Positions 1 to 6,715 of a stretch of DNA of 44,046 bases are shown one piece after another. Source of the DNA: Anaerolineae bacterium (lineage in GTDB: Bacteria; Chloroflexota; Anaerolineae; Aggregatilineales; Phototrophicaceae); NCBI GenBank assembly GCA_030950085.1, contig JAUZRW010000114.1:1-44046 (forward strand), written 5' to 3'. The position numbers were made by a program, and so were the translations under genes. The stretch's first letter is position 1. Every line of letters starts with the position of its first letter. The notes under the pieces were generated by a model. It did not search any database. It was given only the letters and a program-made list of their open reading frames with translations, and was not told where the DNA came from.

Positions 1-21
1 GTTAAATTCTTTTGGGGGCAT
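1..21 (-). CDS. Start of an unidentified gene leaving the window (partial)
   Basis: Only seven codons are visible on the minus strand (Met-Pro-Pro-Lys-Glu-Phe-Asn), running off the left edge. An AGGA-like ribosome binding site lies about 7 bases before the ATG, and a TACAAT -10 box (plus-strand 53-58) sits about 32 bases upstream. These two signals suggest a real gene start rather than chance. No function can be assigned from seven residues. Confidence 0.3.
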
Positions 22-121
22 CGACTTTTCCTGTTTGCGCTTATTTCTTTATATTGTAGCGCTTTTCTCTTTGTTTTTCCGTCAGAATATCGTCGCTTTT
101 TCGCTTGTTTCCACTCTGCCC

Positions 122-1168
122 CTATTTATTGAGGTGATACGTACCGAGTACAAATGATAATTCTGGCACAATGCCGAAGTGTTTCATGCGCTCAACGATA
201 TCGAGTGTTTGCTGAACCCCACTGCTCCCACCTTTGTTCATCATTTTCAGTGTTTCGTCATCGCCACTTTCTGCGCCCATAAAGACCATTTTCAGACCAC
301 TTTTGGCGAGTTTTTCATAGGTGTCATCAGAATAGCCCATCAGTGTATCGACGCGCCCTAATGCCCACCATGAAATATCCATGCCTATCATACGTTCGGC
401 AATTTCAGCAGAGCGCCCTTCTTTCACGAAGAAGTCCATATCATGGAATTCCATGCCATTAATATTGTGATTTTGCTTGAGATAGTGCATGACATCGGCA
501 ACCCGTTCTGGGCTTTCAGCAGACCAACGTTGTTTTGCCAATGGCACAATCGCACAGAAATTACAAGCGAAGGGACATCCCCAACTGCTATGATGCGATG
601 CTACCCGTGTTCCTAGATAACTTGTGCCAATATAGGAGTCTGTATCAATTTTGTGATAAGGATAACGGGGTAAATTTTCAAGTGGAGCAACAGGTGCTTT
701 GTTATTGACTACCATTTGCCCGTTTTCACAATAAGCAAGGGAAGGCATATCTGCCATTGAGCCGCCATTATAAAATGTATCGACAAATTTTCTGAATGCA
801 ATTTCGCCCTGACCAACTACGGCATAATCGACATAATCTTCTCGCAAGGCGATTTGATAATGATGACTGGCAAAGTATCCACCCCACAAAATCGTTAAAT
901 CAGGCAAGGCAGCTTTAATGCGTTTACAAGCAGGAACAGCTTGCATAACTTGTGGGCCCGGCATGACCGTCACCGCTAATAATTTGCATTGTGTGGCTTT
1001 CGCTCGTTCAATAATGTGCTTTGCAGGGTCTGAGATGAGATTGCCGTCAATGAGTTCAAAATCATAATCATCATGAAGCATAGCAGCAATCGACAACAAC
1101 GACATTGGCATTCGTTGTTTGTTGGGTGAGGTGCTTTTAGGGTTGTACATCAAGATAGTTTGGCGCAT
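122..1168 (-). CDS. B12-binding domain radical SAM protein, C-terminally truncated
   Basis: The N-terminal 140 residues match a cobalamin-binding Rossmann domain as seen in B12-dependent radical SAM enzymes (WGGYFAS and VVGQGE segments). The radical SAM core follows, with the cluster motif CPFACNFC near residue 200 and the later strand MGAESGDD. The family normally continues well past the FVLG strand to roughly 450-550 residues. Here the frame closes after FVLGTYHLNK at 348 residues, so the end of the barrel and the C-terminal region are missing. Substrate is unknown; relatives act in lipid, hopanoid and tetrapyrrole chemistry. The truncation may make the protein inactive. The start ATG is followed by a typical RQTILMYNP strand. 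Confidence 0.75.
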   Translation of the reverse strand: MRQTILMYNPKSTSPNKQRMPMSLLSIAAMLHDDYDFELIDGNLISDPAKHIIERAKATQCKLLAVTVMPGPQVMQAVPACKRIKAALPDLTILWGGYFASHHYQIALREDYVDYAVVGQGEIAFRKFVDTFYNGGSMADMPSLAYCENGQMVVNNKAPVAPLENLPRYPYHKIDTDSYIGTSYLGTRVASHHSSWGCPFACNFCAIVPLAKQRWSAESPERVADVMHYLKQNHNINGMEFHDMDFFVKEGRSAEIAERMIGMDISWWALGRVDTLMGYSDDTYEKLAKSGLKMVFMGAESGDDETLKMMNKGGSSGVQQTLDIVERMKHFGIVPELSFVLGTYHLNK

Positions 1169-1340
1169 AGATTGTTTCCCCTAGAATATGGATAGTATTG
1201 CATAGATTGTGACAAGGTTTGCTTTTTCTTGCAAATACGAGACCGCTTCCCATCAATACAAATTGTCATTGTAAAATCTGTTATGATAGTAAAATGCCTA
1301 TCATCGTAACTGCTCATCTATCCCGAACTCAGGATAATTT

Positions 1341-1422
1341 GAACCACAAAGTCACCAAGAACACAAAGAATCAAGCGCAAAACACCTCTGCGTCTCTGAT
1401 TCTCCGTTTCTCTGCGTTACGC
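1341..1422. repeat. Interspersed repeat with CACAAAG / CTCTGCGT blocks
   Basis: The 405-base space between the radical SAM gene and the Uma2 gene holds a low-complexity element. It starts with CCACAAAGTCACCAAGAACA and CACAAAGAA words and ends with CTCTGCGTCTCTG and TTTCTCTGCGT words. Closely similar strings occur between genes in many bacterial genomes, from general memory. I see no convincing gene here; a 74-codon frame across it is explained by the repeat. Confidence 0.5.
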
Positions 1423-1573
1423 TTTTTCTTGGAAGATGAATAAATACCTACTATCTGTACAATTACTGTCAATTTATACGGTATTTACTATCCTAAGCGA
1501 TTAATGTACGGATTTCGTCCTCGTAAAAGCGTGATAATATATAGGCAATCAGTTGTATAGATGGATGCGGCTT

Positions 1574-2119
1574 ATGGTTATTGCTGATAGAACATTTACC
1601 GAAGAAGAATTTGTGCAGTTTGTTCTGCTGCCAGAACATGGAGATATTTCATTTGAACTTATTGGCGAGAGAGCATACTCTACGGTCTCTAACAATCGTT
1701 CATCTCGAATTGCAGCATCTATTGGCATCCTAATTGGTTCGTTTGTGAAACAGAATAATCTTGGCTATGTCACGGGTGCAGATGGCGGTTACGAGGTTTC
1801 TGGACAGCGATATATTCCAGATGTGGCGTTCATGTCAAAAACAAGGCAACCGAATCCATCCAACGAAACGTACAATTCGCAAGCCCCTGATTTAGCGGTT
1901 GAGGTATTATCACCGACTGATGACCCAGCCAATGTGCGAATCAAGCTAACGAATTACCTCTACGCAGGAACAACCGTCTGGATTGTTGACCCCGACGCGG
2001 CAACTGTTGAAATTTACGTCCCGAATAAGTCAGCCATCAGATTATCGAAAGATGATACTATCTCAGGTTTGAGCGTTCTGCCCAGTTTCCAAGTGCCTGT
2101 AACAGACATATTCGACTAA
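1574..2119 (+). CDS. Uma2 family (DUF820) restriction-endonuclease-fold protein
   Basis: The protein has the Uma2/DUF820 layout: an N-terminal TFTEEEFVQF helix, an FELIGER strand, then the PD-(D/E)XK-like core with YIPDVAFMS, the DLAVEVLSP strand bearing the conserved Glu, and KLTNYLYAGTTVWIVDP near residue 135. The family is very abundant in Cyanobacteria and Chloroflexota. It is predicted to be a nuclease, but its biological role is largely unknown. I chose the ATG at 1574, giving 181 residues, because the family usually begins just before the (M/T)(T/S)xEEF segment. An ATG at 1565 and a TTG at 1553 are in the same frame, and no strong ribosome binding site decides between them. It stands alone, without an obvious partner gene. 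Confidence 0.8.
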   Translation: MVIADRTFTEEEFVQFVLLPEHGDISFELIGERAYSTVSNNRSSRIAASIGILIGSFVKQNNLGYVTGADGGYEVSGQRYIPDVAFMSKTRQPNPSNETYNSQAPDLAVEVLSPTDDPANVRIKLTNYLYAGTTVWIVDPDAATVEIYVPNKSAIRLSKDDTISGLSVLPSFQVPVTDIFD

Positions 2120-2155
2120 CCGTGCCAATGTGATGATATTTTAGGAGGGATGACT

Positions 2156-2614
2156 ATGAAACTAGCCGAAGCACTAATTCAACGGGCAGATGCCCAAAAG
2201 CGGATTGAACAACTGCGCCAGCGCCTTGCCCGTAGCGCGAAAGTTCAAGAAGAAGAACAACCACCAGAAGACCCACAAGAACTTCTGCGTGAGGTTGATA
2301 CTGTGATTGCAGAATTGACACGCTTGATTCAGCAAATTAATCGCACGAATGCCACAACGCAATTTGACGACACGCGCACTGTGACTGATGCGCTTGCCGA
2401 ACGGGATACAATCATGCTCAAACGGGGTATGCTGACAGGGTTGATTATCCAAACACAACCGCAGCAACGCTATGGACGCATGGAAATCAAAGAATTGCCA
2501 ACTGTGAATATCGCAGATATTCAAAAACAAGTTGATGGTATTTCGCGTCAGTATCGTGAGCTTGATACCGCTATCCAGCGACTGAACTGGACAATAGACC
2601 TAATTGAAGATTGA
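2156..2614 (+). CDS. DIP1984 family protein
   Basis: This 152-residue, highly charged, probably coiled-coil protein matches the DIP1984 family from its first residues: MKLAEALIQRAD, then EQLRQRL, QINRTNATT, ALAERD and REIDT-like YRELDTAIQRLNW near the C-terminus. The biochemical function is not established. A strong AGGAGGG ribosome binding site lies at 2143-2149. An ATG at 2150 overlaps it, so I start at the ATG at 2156, which has 7-base spacing and matches the family start. The structured RNA candidate at 2668-2764 follows directly on the same strand. From memory, unverified, the family has been noted near RNA-repair or Y-RNA-type loci. Confidence 0.85.
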   Translation: MKLAEALIQRADAQKRIEQLRQRLARSAKVQEEEQPPEDPQELLREVDTVIAELTRLIQQINRTNATTQFDDTRTVTDALAERDTIMLKRGMLTGLIIQTQPQQRYGRMEIKELPTVNIADIQKQVDGISRQYRELDTAIQRLNWTIDLIED

Positions 2615-2667
2615 TTGCAGTCGGTAGTCGTTTTTTACAGGGGTGAACACAAATCGCCAACGGATTA

Positions 2668-2764
2668 CAGTTGGAACACTGGCCTGAAAAGCCATCTTGG
2701 TAACGTGGGGCAACGGAGAGGTTCGACTCCTCATGCACAAATCATGCCAGTAATGTCACAACAG
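2668..2764 (+). ncRNA. tRNA-mimicking structured RNA, Y-RNA-like (candidate)
   Basis: A closing stem pairs ACTGGC (2678-2683) with GCCAGT (2746-2751) and continues, after one mismatch, with TGA (2685-2687) and TCA (2742-2744). Outside it, GTTG (2670-2673) can pair with CAAC (2759-2762) across an internal loop. Inside are two tRNA-like arms. The first is a D-arm-like hairpin, CCAT/GTGG around loop CTTGGTAAC, which carries the GG pair. The second is a T-arm, GAGG/CCTC around loop TTCGACT. There is no acceptor stem or canonical anticodon arm in tRNA order, so it is not a normal tRNA. The architecture recalls bacterial Y RNAs of the YrlA type. No Ro protein gene is visible in the window. Confidence 0.45.
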
Positions 2765-2865
2765 CACTTTACATAGTGCATTGTTATTACCAAGTGTTGA
2801 CCTGTACGCAATGACGAGGGTGGGAATGGGGTCTGCAATCACTCTCGCAATGAGGGAGGCTTTTC

Positions 2866-2873
2866 GCTACAAT
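2866..2873 (+). promoter_or_regulatory. Probable -10 element of miaB
   Basis: The string GCTACAAT lies 35 bases before the miaB start codon. It matches the GCTAYAAT element found before several other genes in this window. No clear -35 box is visible. Confidence 0.4.
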
Positions 2874-2908
2874 GAAGGCACTTCGTTAGTGAGAAGGTTT
2901 TACACAGT

Positions 2909-4297
2909 ATGGAATATCATATTTGGACGCTCGGTTGCCAGATGAATGTTGCGGATTCGCAATTGCTGGCAAGTGAACTCGAAAAAATGGGACATAGTGC
3001 CGCCAAAAATCCCGAAGAGGCGGATATCTATGTCGTGAATACCTGCGTTGTGCGCCAAAGTTCGGAAGATAAGGCGTATGGTCGGCTGGGTATCCTCAAG
3101 AATTATAAAGAGCAAAACCCCGAAAAAGTCATCGGCTTGATGGGTTGTCTAGTGGGTGTTAAAGACCCCCTCTATCTACGTAAAAAATTGCCTTATGTCG
3201 ATGTCTTCATGTCGCCCTCTATGCCCGATGCCATGACAGGTTTTCTGCAAGACCGTGTTGGCGAAAAAGAAATCCTCGAAATTGAGGCACAGCAACGCGC
3301 AACCCGTGATAACGTGCAAGATGATGGCATTTTGATTTTGCCAGAACATGAACGCGGCAATATCGTCAGCGCCCATGTGCCGATAGTTTATGGCTGCTCT
3401 CATGCGTGTAGCTTCTGCGTGATTCCTTTCCGACGCGGTGTAGAGCGCAGTCGTCGTGTGGGCGAAATCGTGAATCATGTACGAAGTCTTGCTGAACAGG
3501 GCGTGAAAGAAGTGACGCTGCTCGGTCAGATTGTTGACCGCTACGGCAAAGATGTGCCAGATGGTCCCGATTTGGCAGATTTATTGCGTGTGACCCATGA
3601 TGTTGCGGAAGAAGTCGGCATTGAACGGATTCGCTTCCTGACGAGTCATCCCAATTGGATGAATGACCGTATTTTGGATGCTGTTGCCGAATTGCCGCGT
3701 TTGATGCCTGTCATTGAAGTTCCGGTACAAGCAGGCAATGATGAGGTCTTATCACGGATGCGTCGTGGCTATACCAATGCTCAATATCGCCGTCTGGTCG
3801 AACATATTCGCAACAAAATTCCCAATGTGGCGATTCATACAGATATTATTGTCGGTTTCTGTGGCGAGACTGAAGAGCAATTCATGGATACCTACAAGTT
3901 GCTGCAAGATTTGAAAACTGAGAAAATCCATATTGCGCGTTATAGTCCTCGTCCGCAGACAGTGAGCGAACGGCGTATGGAAGATGATGTGCCAGCAGAA
4001 GAAAAAATGCGCCGCCATCATATGTTAGAAGATTTACACGCCACAATGAGCGCGGAACATAATTCGCAATTTTTAGGACAAACGCTCGAAATTCTTGTAG
4101 AAGACCAGCATAAAGGCAAATGGCGCGGACGGACTCCGCAAAATCGGCTCGTTTTCTTTGAGGCTGATGGTGAGTATAAGGGGCAATTAGTCGATGTTGA
4201 AGTGACATGGACGGGTCCATGGAGTATGCAAGCCCGTTTGCCACAAGCCCCTGTCGGGGTTTTGCCCCGCCTTACACAAAATGATGGCGTGAGATAG
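2909..4297 (+). CDS. miaB: MiaB-type tRNA 2-methylthio-N6-dimethylallyladenosine synthase
   Basis: This methylthiotransferase has the three expected parts. The N-terminal UPF0004 domain has LGCQMN, NTCVVR and GLMGCL providing the three auxiliary-cluster cysteines. The radical SAM core has YGCSHACSFCVIP (CxxxCxxC) near residue 165. A C-terminal TRAM domain covers about residues 375-440. The enzyme would methylthiolate i6A37 in tRNAs reading UNN codons. Where many MiaB proteins have LLGQNVNSYG, this one reads LLGQIVDRYG, so the closely related MtaB or RimO cannot be excluded by eye, although overall similarity favours MiaB. The last 17 residues (446-462) are encoded by an intergenic repeat that has run into the frame. 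Confidence 0.88.
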   Translation: MEYHIWTLGCQMNVADSQLLASELEKMGHSAAKNPEEADIYVVNTCVVRQSSEDKAYGRLGILKNYKEQNPEKVIGLMGCLVGVKDPLYLRKKLPYVDVFMSPSMPDAMTGFLQDRVGEKEILEIEAQQRATRDNVQDDGILILPEHERGNIVSAHVPIVYGCSHACSFCVIPFRRGVERSRRVGEIVNHVRSLAEQGVKEVTLLGQIVDRYGKDVPDGPDLADLLRVTHDVAEEVGIERIRFLTSHPNWMNDRILDAVAELPRLMPVIEVPVQAGNDEVLSRMRRGYTNAQYRRLVEHIRNKIPNVAIHTDIIVGFCGETEEQFMDTYKLLQDLKTEKIHIARYSPRPQTVSERRMEDDVPAEEKMRRHHMLEDLHATMSAEHNSQFLGQTLEILVEDQHKGKWRGRTPQNRLVFFEADGEYKGQLVDVEVTWTGPWSMQARLPQAPVGVLPRLTQNDGVR

Positions 4298-4333
4298 CAT
4301 TTGTCGATTTATCAAAGTTGCTTGTCAAACAAG
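4245..4333 (+). repeat. Family A repeat, copy 1 (overlaps the miaB 3' end)
   Basis: It begins AAGCCCCTGTCGGGGTTTT, continues with CGCCTTACACAAAATG and ends near CTTGTCAAACAAG. It matches the other family A copies, with a diverged right end. The left 53 bases lie inside the miaB reading frame and supply its stop codon. Confidence 0.85.
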
Positions 4334-4393
4334 CTCGCAAAACAGATATGCCAATTTCGGTCATATCGAGTTGACAAAAACTGAAGATGATTG

Positions 4394-4430
4394 CATAGTA
4401 GATTGTGTTGGCGCAGTCTATTATGTTTTA
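4394..4430 (+). terminator. Possible intrinsic terminator in the miaB-V4R space
   Basis: CATAGTAGA (4394-4402) can pair with TCTATTATG (4417-4425), including one G-T pair, around a 14-base loop, followed by TTTTATG. It is AT-rich and weak. The rest of the 362-base space holds the end of the family A repeat, AT-rich DNA and the promoter at 4560. Confidence 0.3.
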
Positions 4431-4559
4431 TGTCATTAAAGGCAAAAAATACCCGAAAATTAATTTGCCTTTACGCACAAGTACCGATACAATACAATTG
4501 TTTTATTCGTGTAGTCTTGCGGAAAATCGCATATCAACTACATAGTGTAGATAAACCTG

Positions 4560-4590
4560 TTGTAACATATCAAAACTTTATATATATAAT
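4560..4590 (+). promoter_or_regulatory. Probable promoter of the V4R gene
   Basis: TTGTAA at 4560-4565 is followed by a run TATATATATAAT ending at 4590. The -10 box is TATATA at 17-base spacing or TATAAT at 19. The start codon is 70 bases further on. Confidence 0.5.
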
Positions 4591-4659
4591 AACCGCTACC
4601 AATCAGCCCAAACCGATGATTGCTGATTCTGCTGATTGACCGATTGGAGGTCAGGTAAA

Positions 4660-5298
4660 ATGCCACCTGAGAGAACAAAAGCTGGATATTATTATCCAAA
4701 CAAATTTGCCCGCATTACCATTGAAGCGATGGAAGAAGTGATGGGTGAGAATGGTCTAAAAGCTATTCTCAACTTGGCGGGACTCTCTGAACTGATTGGT
4801 AACTACCCCCAAGATAACCTTGAAAAAGAATTCGACTTTGCGGACTATACCGCGTTGAATATCGCGCTGGAAGAAATGTACGGTCCGCGTGGTGGTCGTG
4901 GTCTTGCCTTGCGTGCTGGACGTGCAACATTTGCACAAGGCTTGCGTGCGTTTGGTGCGTTGGCAGGTGTGGGTGATCTTGCGTTTAAGGTGTTGCCACT
5001 GAATGCGAAGTTGAAAATTGGTGTACCAGCGATGGCGAACATCTTCTCCCAATTCTCTGACCAAGTATCTAATGTGTTTGATGAAGGCGCAGACAAAATC
5101 ATCTACACGCTAGAACGTTGCCCGATGTGTTGGAACAGAAAAGCTGACCGCGCTGTTTGCTTTGTGGGTCAAGGATTGCTACAAGAAGGCTTGCGTTGGG
5201 TATCGGGCGGTAACGAGTTCAAAGTCGATACCGATACATGCCTCGCAAAAGGTGACGCTATGGGGCGTTACATCATCTATAAAGAGCCGATTAGCTAA
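4660..5298 (+). CDS. V4R domain protein
   Basis: This 212-residue protein ends with a V4R (4-vinyl reductase) domain: the RCPMCWNRKADRAVCF cysteine segment, then GLLQEGLRWVSGG, and FKVDTDTCLAKGD near the C-terminus. V4R domains are small-molecule-binding or metal-binding modules found in bacteriochlorophyll 4-vinyl reductase (BchJ) and in XylR/DmpR-type regulators. Nothing here shows which role applies, and no photosynthesis gene is nearby. The N-terminal half (PNKFARITIEAMEEVMGENG, LNLAGL) is a helical region common to stand-alone V4R proteins of Chloroflexota. A GGAGGT site at 4646-4651 selects the ATG at 4660 over an upstream in-frame start at 4636. It is monocistronic, with its own promoter and terminator. 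Confidence 0.78.
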   Translation: MPPERTKAGYYYPNKFARITIEAMEEVMGENGLKAILNLAGLSELIGNYPQDNLEKEFDFADYTALNIALEEMYGPRGGRGLALRAGRATFAQGLRAFGALAGVGDLAFKVLPLNAKLKIGVPAMANIFSQFSDQVSNVFDEGADKIIYTLERCPMCWNRKADRAVCFVGQGLLQEGLRWVSGGNEFKVDTDTCLAKGDAMGRYIIYKEPIS

Positions 5299-5327
5299 GT
5301 TCGTTTGACCACAATTTCGATATTTGA

Positions 5328-5359
5328 AGTCTCGTTCAGTTTTCTGCCGAGACTTTTTA
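5328..5359 (+). terminator. Intrinsic terminator of the V4R gene
   Basis: AGTCTCG (5328-5334) pairs perfectly with CGAGACT (5348-5354) around a 13-base loop, and is followed by TTTTTAGTTT. It lies 30 bases after the stop codon. Confidence 0.75.
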
Positions 5360-5484
5360 GTTTGTATATTCTATGCCGCAAAGAAACAGTATACCTATCG
5401 CATATTGACCGCGAGTATCTTGTTTCGCCACATGATGATAGAATTTCAGTATGAGATATCTTTTCTACCAAAGGGGAACAAGAC

Positions 5485-6648
5485 ATGCGAAAACGTTTCA
5501 TGGGTGCAATTGGTGTGCTAATGTTGCTGGCGAGTGGTTGTAATCTCGGTTCAGCAGAGAATGAACAAGATATTCCTACACAAGCACCTGCTACGGGTCG
5601 CCCCACAGTCACAATTACATCACCACAAGCTGGCGATGAGTTTGTTGTCGATGAACAAATCTTTGTCCGCATCGTAGCCTCTGATGCAGTGGGTGTGACA
5701 CGCGCACAATTATTCACAAATGGCGAAATTGTCCGTACTATTTCATCAGAATCCATTAATGGCGATATACAATTTGAAGGCGTTTTAGATTATACGCCGC
5801 GCACAACAGGCGAATTTCGTTTACGAGTATTAGCATTTCGGGGTGCAATTGCCAGTGACCCTGCCGAAATTACGGTGATTGTCCGTGAAGATGCCAATGA
5901 AGTCATTGTGACATCGCGCCCTGATACATCAGGGGGTGGCACAACAGGCGGTACATCAGGGCAACCTGTGATTCCGAATGATGGTGTCTGCCGCGCCTTA
6001 ACCACTGTCGGACTCAATCTCCGTAGCGAACCGACGACAACTCGTGACAACGTGATTACGGTTCTTCCGAGTGGCACGCTTGCGCCGATTATTGCACGTC
6101 TCGGCGATAATACTTGGTGGAAGTTAACCTATACCAGTCGTGTGGGATGGGTCAGTGGTGACTTTGTGACACTTTACGGGATTTGTAATGCTGTTCCCGT
6201 CGAGAATTTTGTTGTTAGTACCCCGACATTCACTCCGACATGGACACCCACCGTCACACCATTGCCGACATCGACTCTTGTGCCAACCTTTACCCCCACG
6301 CCGGGACTGCCGGATTTGGTTATTGCGACGATTGTTGGCGCACAGAATGTGACGATTCCATTAGGCGCAACAGAAGTGATAGAAGAGTATGCTGTCACAG
6401 TCTCTAATCTTGGTTTTGGTGCTAGTAATCAGTTTGAAGTGGTAATGCGTGTTAATGGTGTCGAAATTGACTTAGGGGTTATCAGCAACCTCAATAATGG
6501 GGAAACCATTGTTCTGACGCAAGATGTGACATTTAACGCGAGTGGTTTCTATACGATTGAAGTCGAAGCTGACCCCGGCAATGCAATTACCGAAATCAGC
6601 GAAGTCAATAATCGCGGTAATATTTCGGTGGATGTCGTGGCAGAGTAA
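5485..6648 (+). CDS. Secreted lipoprotein with Ig-like, SH3b and CARDB domains
   Basis: A signal peptide ends in the lipobox LLASGC, so Cys19 is the likely lipidation site. An Ig-like domain follows (about 40-135: PTVTITSPQAGDEF to ITVIVRED). After a Gly/Thr-rich linker comes a bacterial SH3 domain (about 165-230: LNLRSEPTTTRDN and RVGWVSGDFVTLYG). A Pro/Thr-rich linker (TPTFTPTWTPT and similar) leads to a CARDB domain (about 275-387, ending in the NNRGNISVDVV type of strand). The protein is probably tethered outside the membrane and binds cell-wall or surface polymers; the ligand is unknown. The Pro/Thr spacer is typical of Chloroflexota surface proteins. A GGGGAA ribosome binding site precedes the ATG. 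Confidence 0.82.
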   Translation: MRKRFMGAIGVLMLLASGCNLGSAENEQDIPTQAPATGRPTVTITSPQAGDEFVVDEQIFVRIVASDAVGVTRAQLFTNGEIVRTISSESINGDIQFEGVLDYTPRTTGEFRLRVLAFRGAIASDPAEITVIVREDANEVIVTSRPDTSGGGTTGGTSGQPVIPNDGVCRALTTVGLNLRSEPTTTRDNVITVLPSGTLAPIIARLGDNTWWKLTYTSRVGWVSGDFVTLYGICNAVPVENFVVSTPTFTPTWTPTVTPLPTSTLVPTFTPTPGLPDLVIATIVGAQNVTIPLGATEVIEEYAVTVSNLGFGASNQFEVVMRVNGVEIDLGVISNLNNGETIVLTQDVTFNASGFYTIEVEADPGNAITEISEVNNRGNISVDVVAE

Positions 6649-6715
6649 GCCCCTTGCGAGATTCTGCGCTACAATAGGTTAAGAGATTGTTTCATGGCAA
6701 GCAGGAGCTAAGACG

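Noticed and set aside
1219-1443. 74-codon reading frame upstream of the Uma2 gene
   Set aside because: It runs through an interspersed repeat and encodes low-complexity sequence; no ribosome binding site.
2640-2760. Ordinary tRNA gene, for example a Phe-type with loop CTGAAAA
   Set aside because: The TGGC/GCCA hairpin has a tRNA-Phe-like loop, but the arms come in the wrong order, there is no 7-bp acceptor stem around the T-arm, and the variable region would be too long.
4391-4639. 82-codon reading frame before the V4R gene
   Set aside because: It is AT-rich, has no ribosome binding site or family resemblance, and overlaps a hairpin and the V4R promoter.
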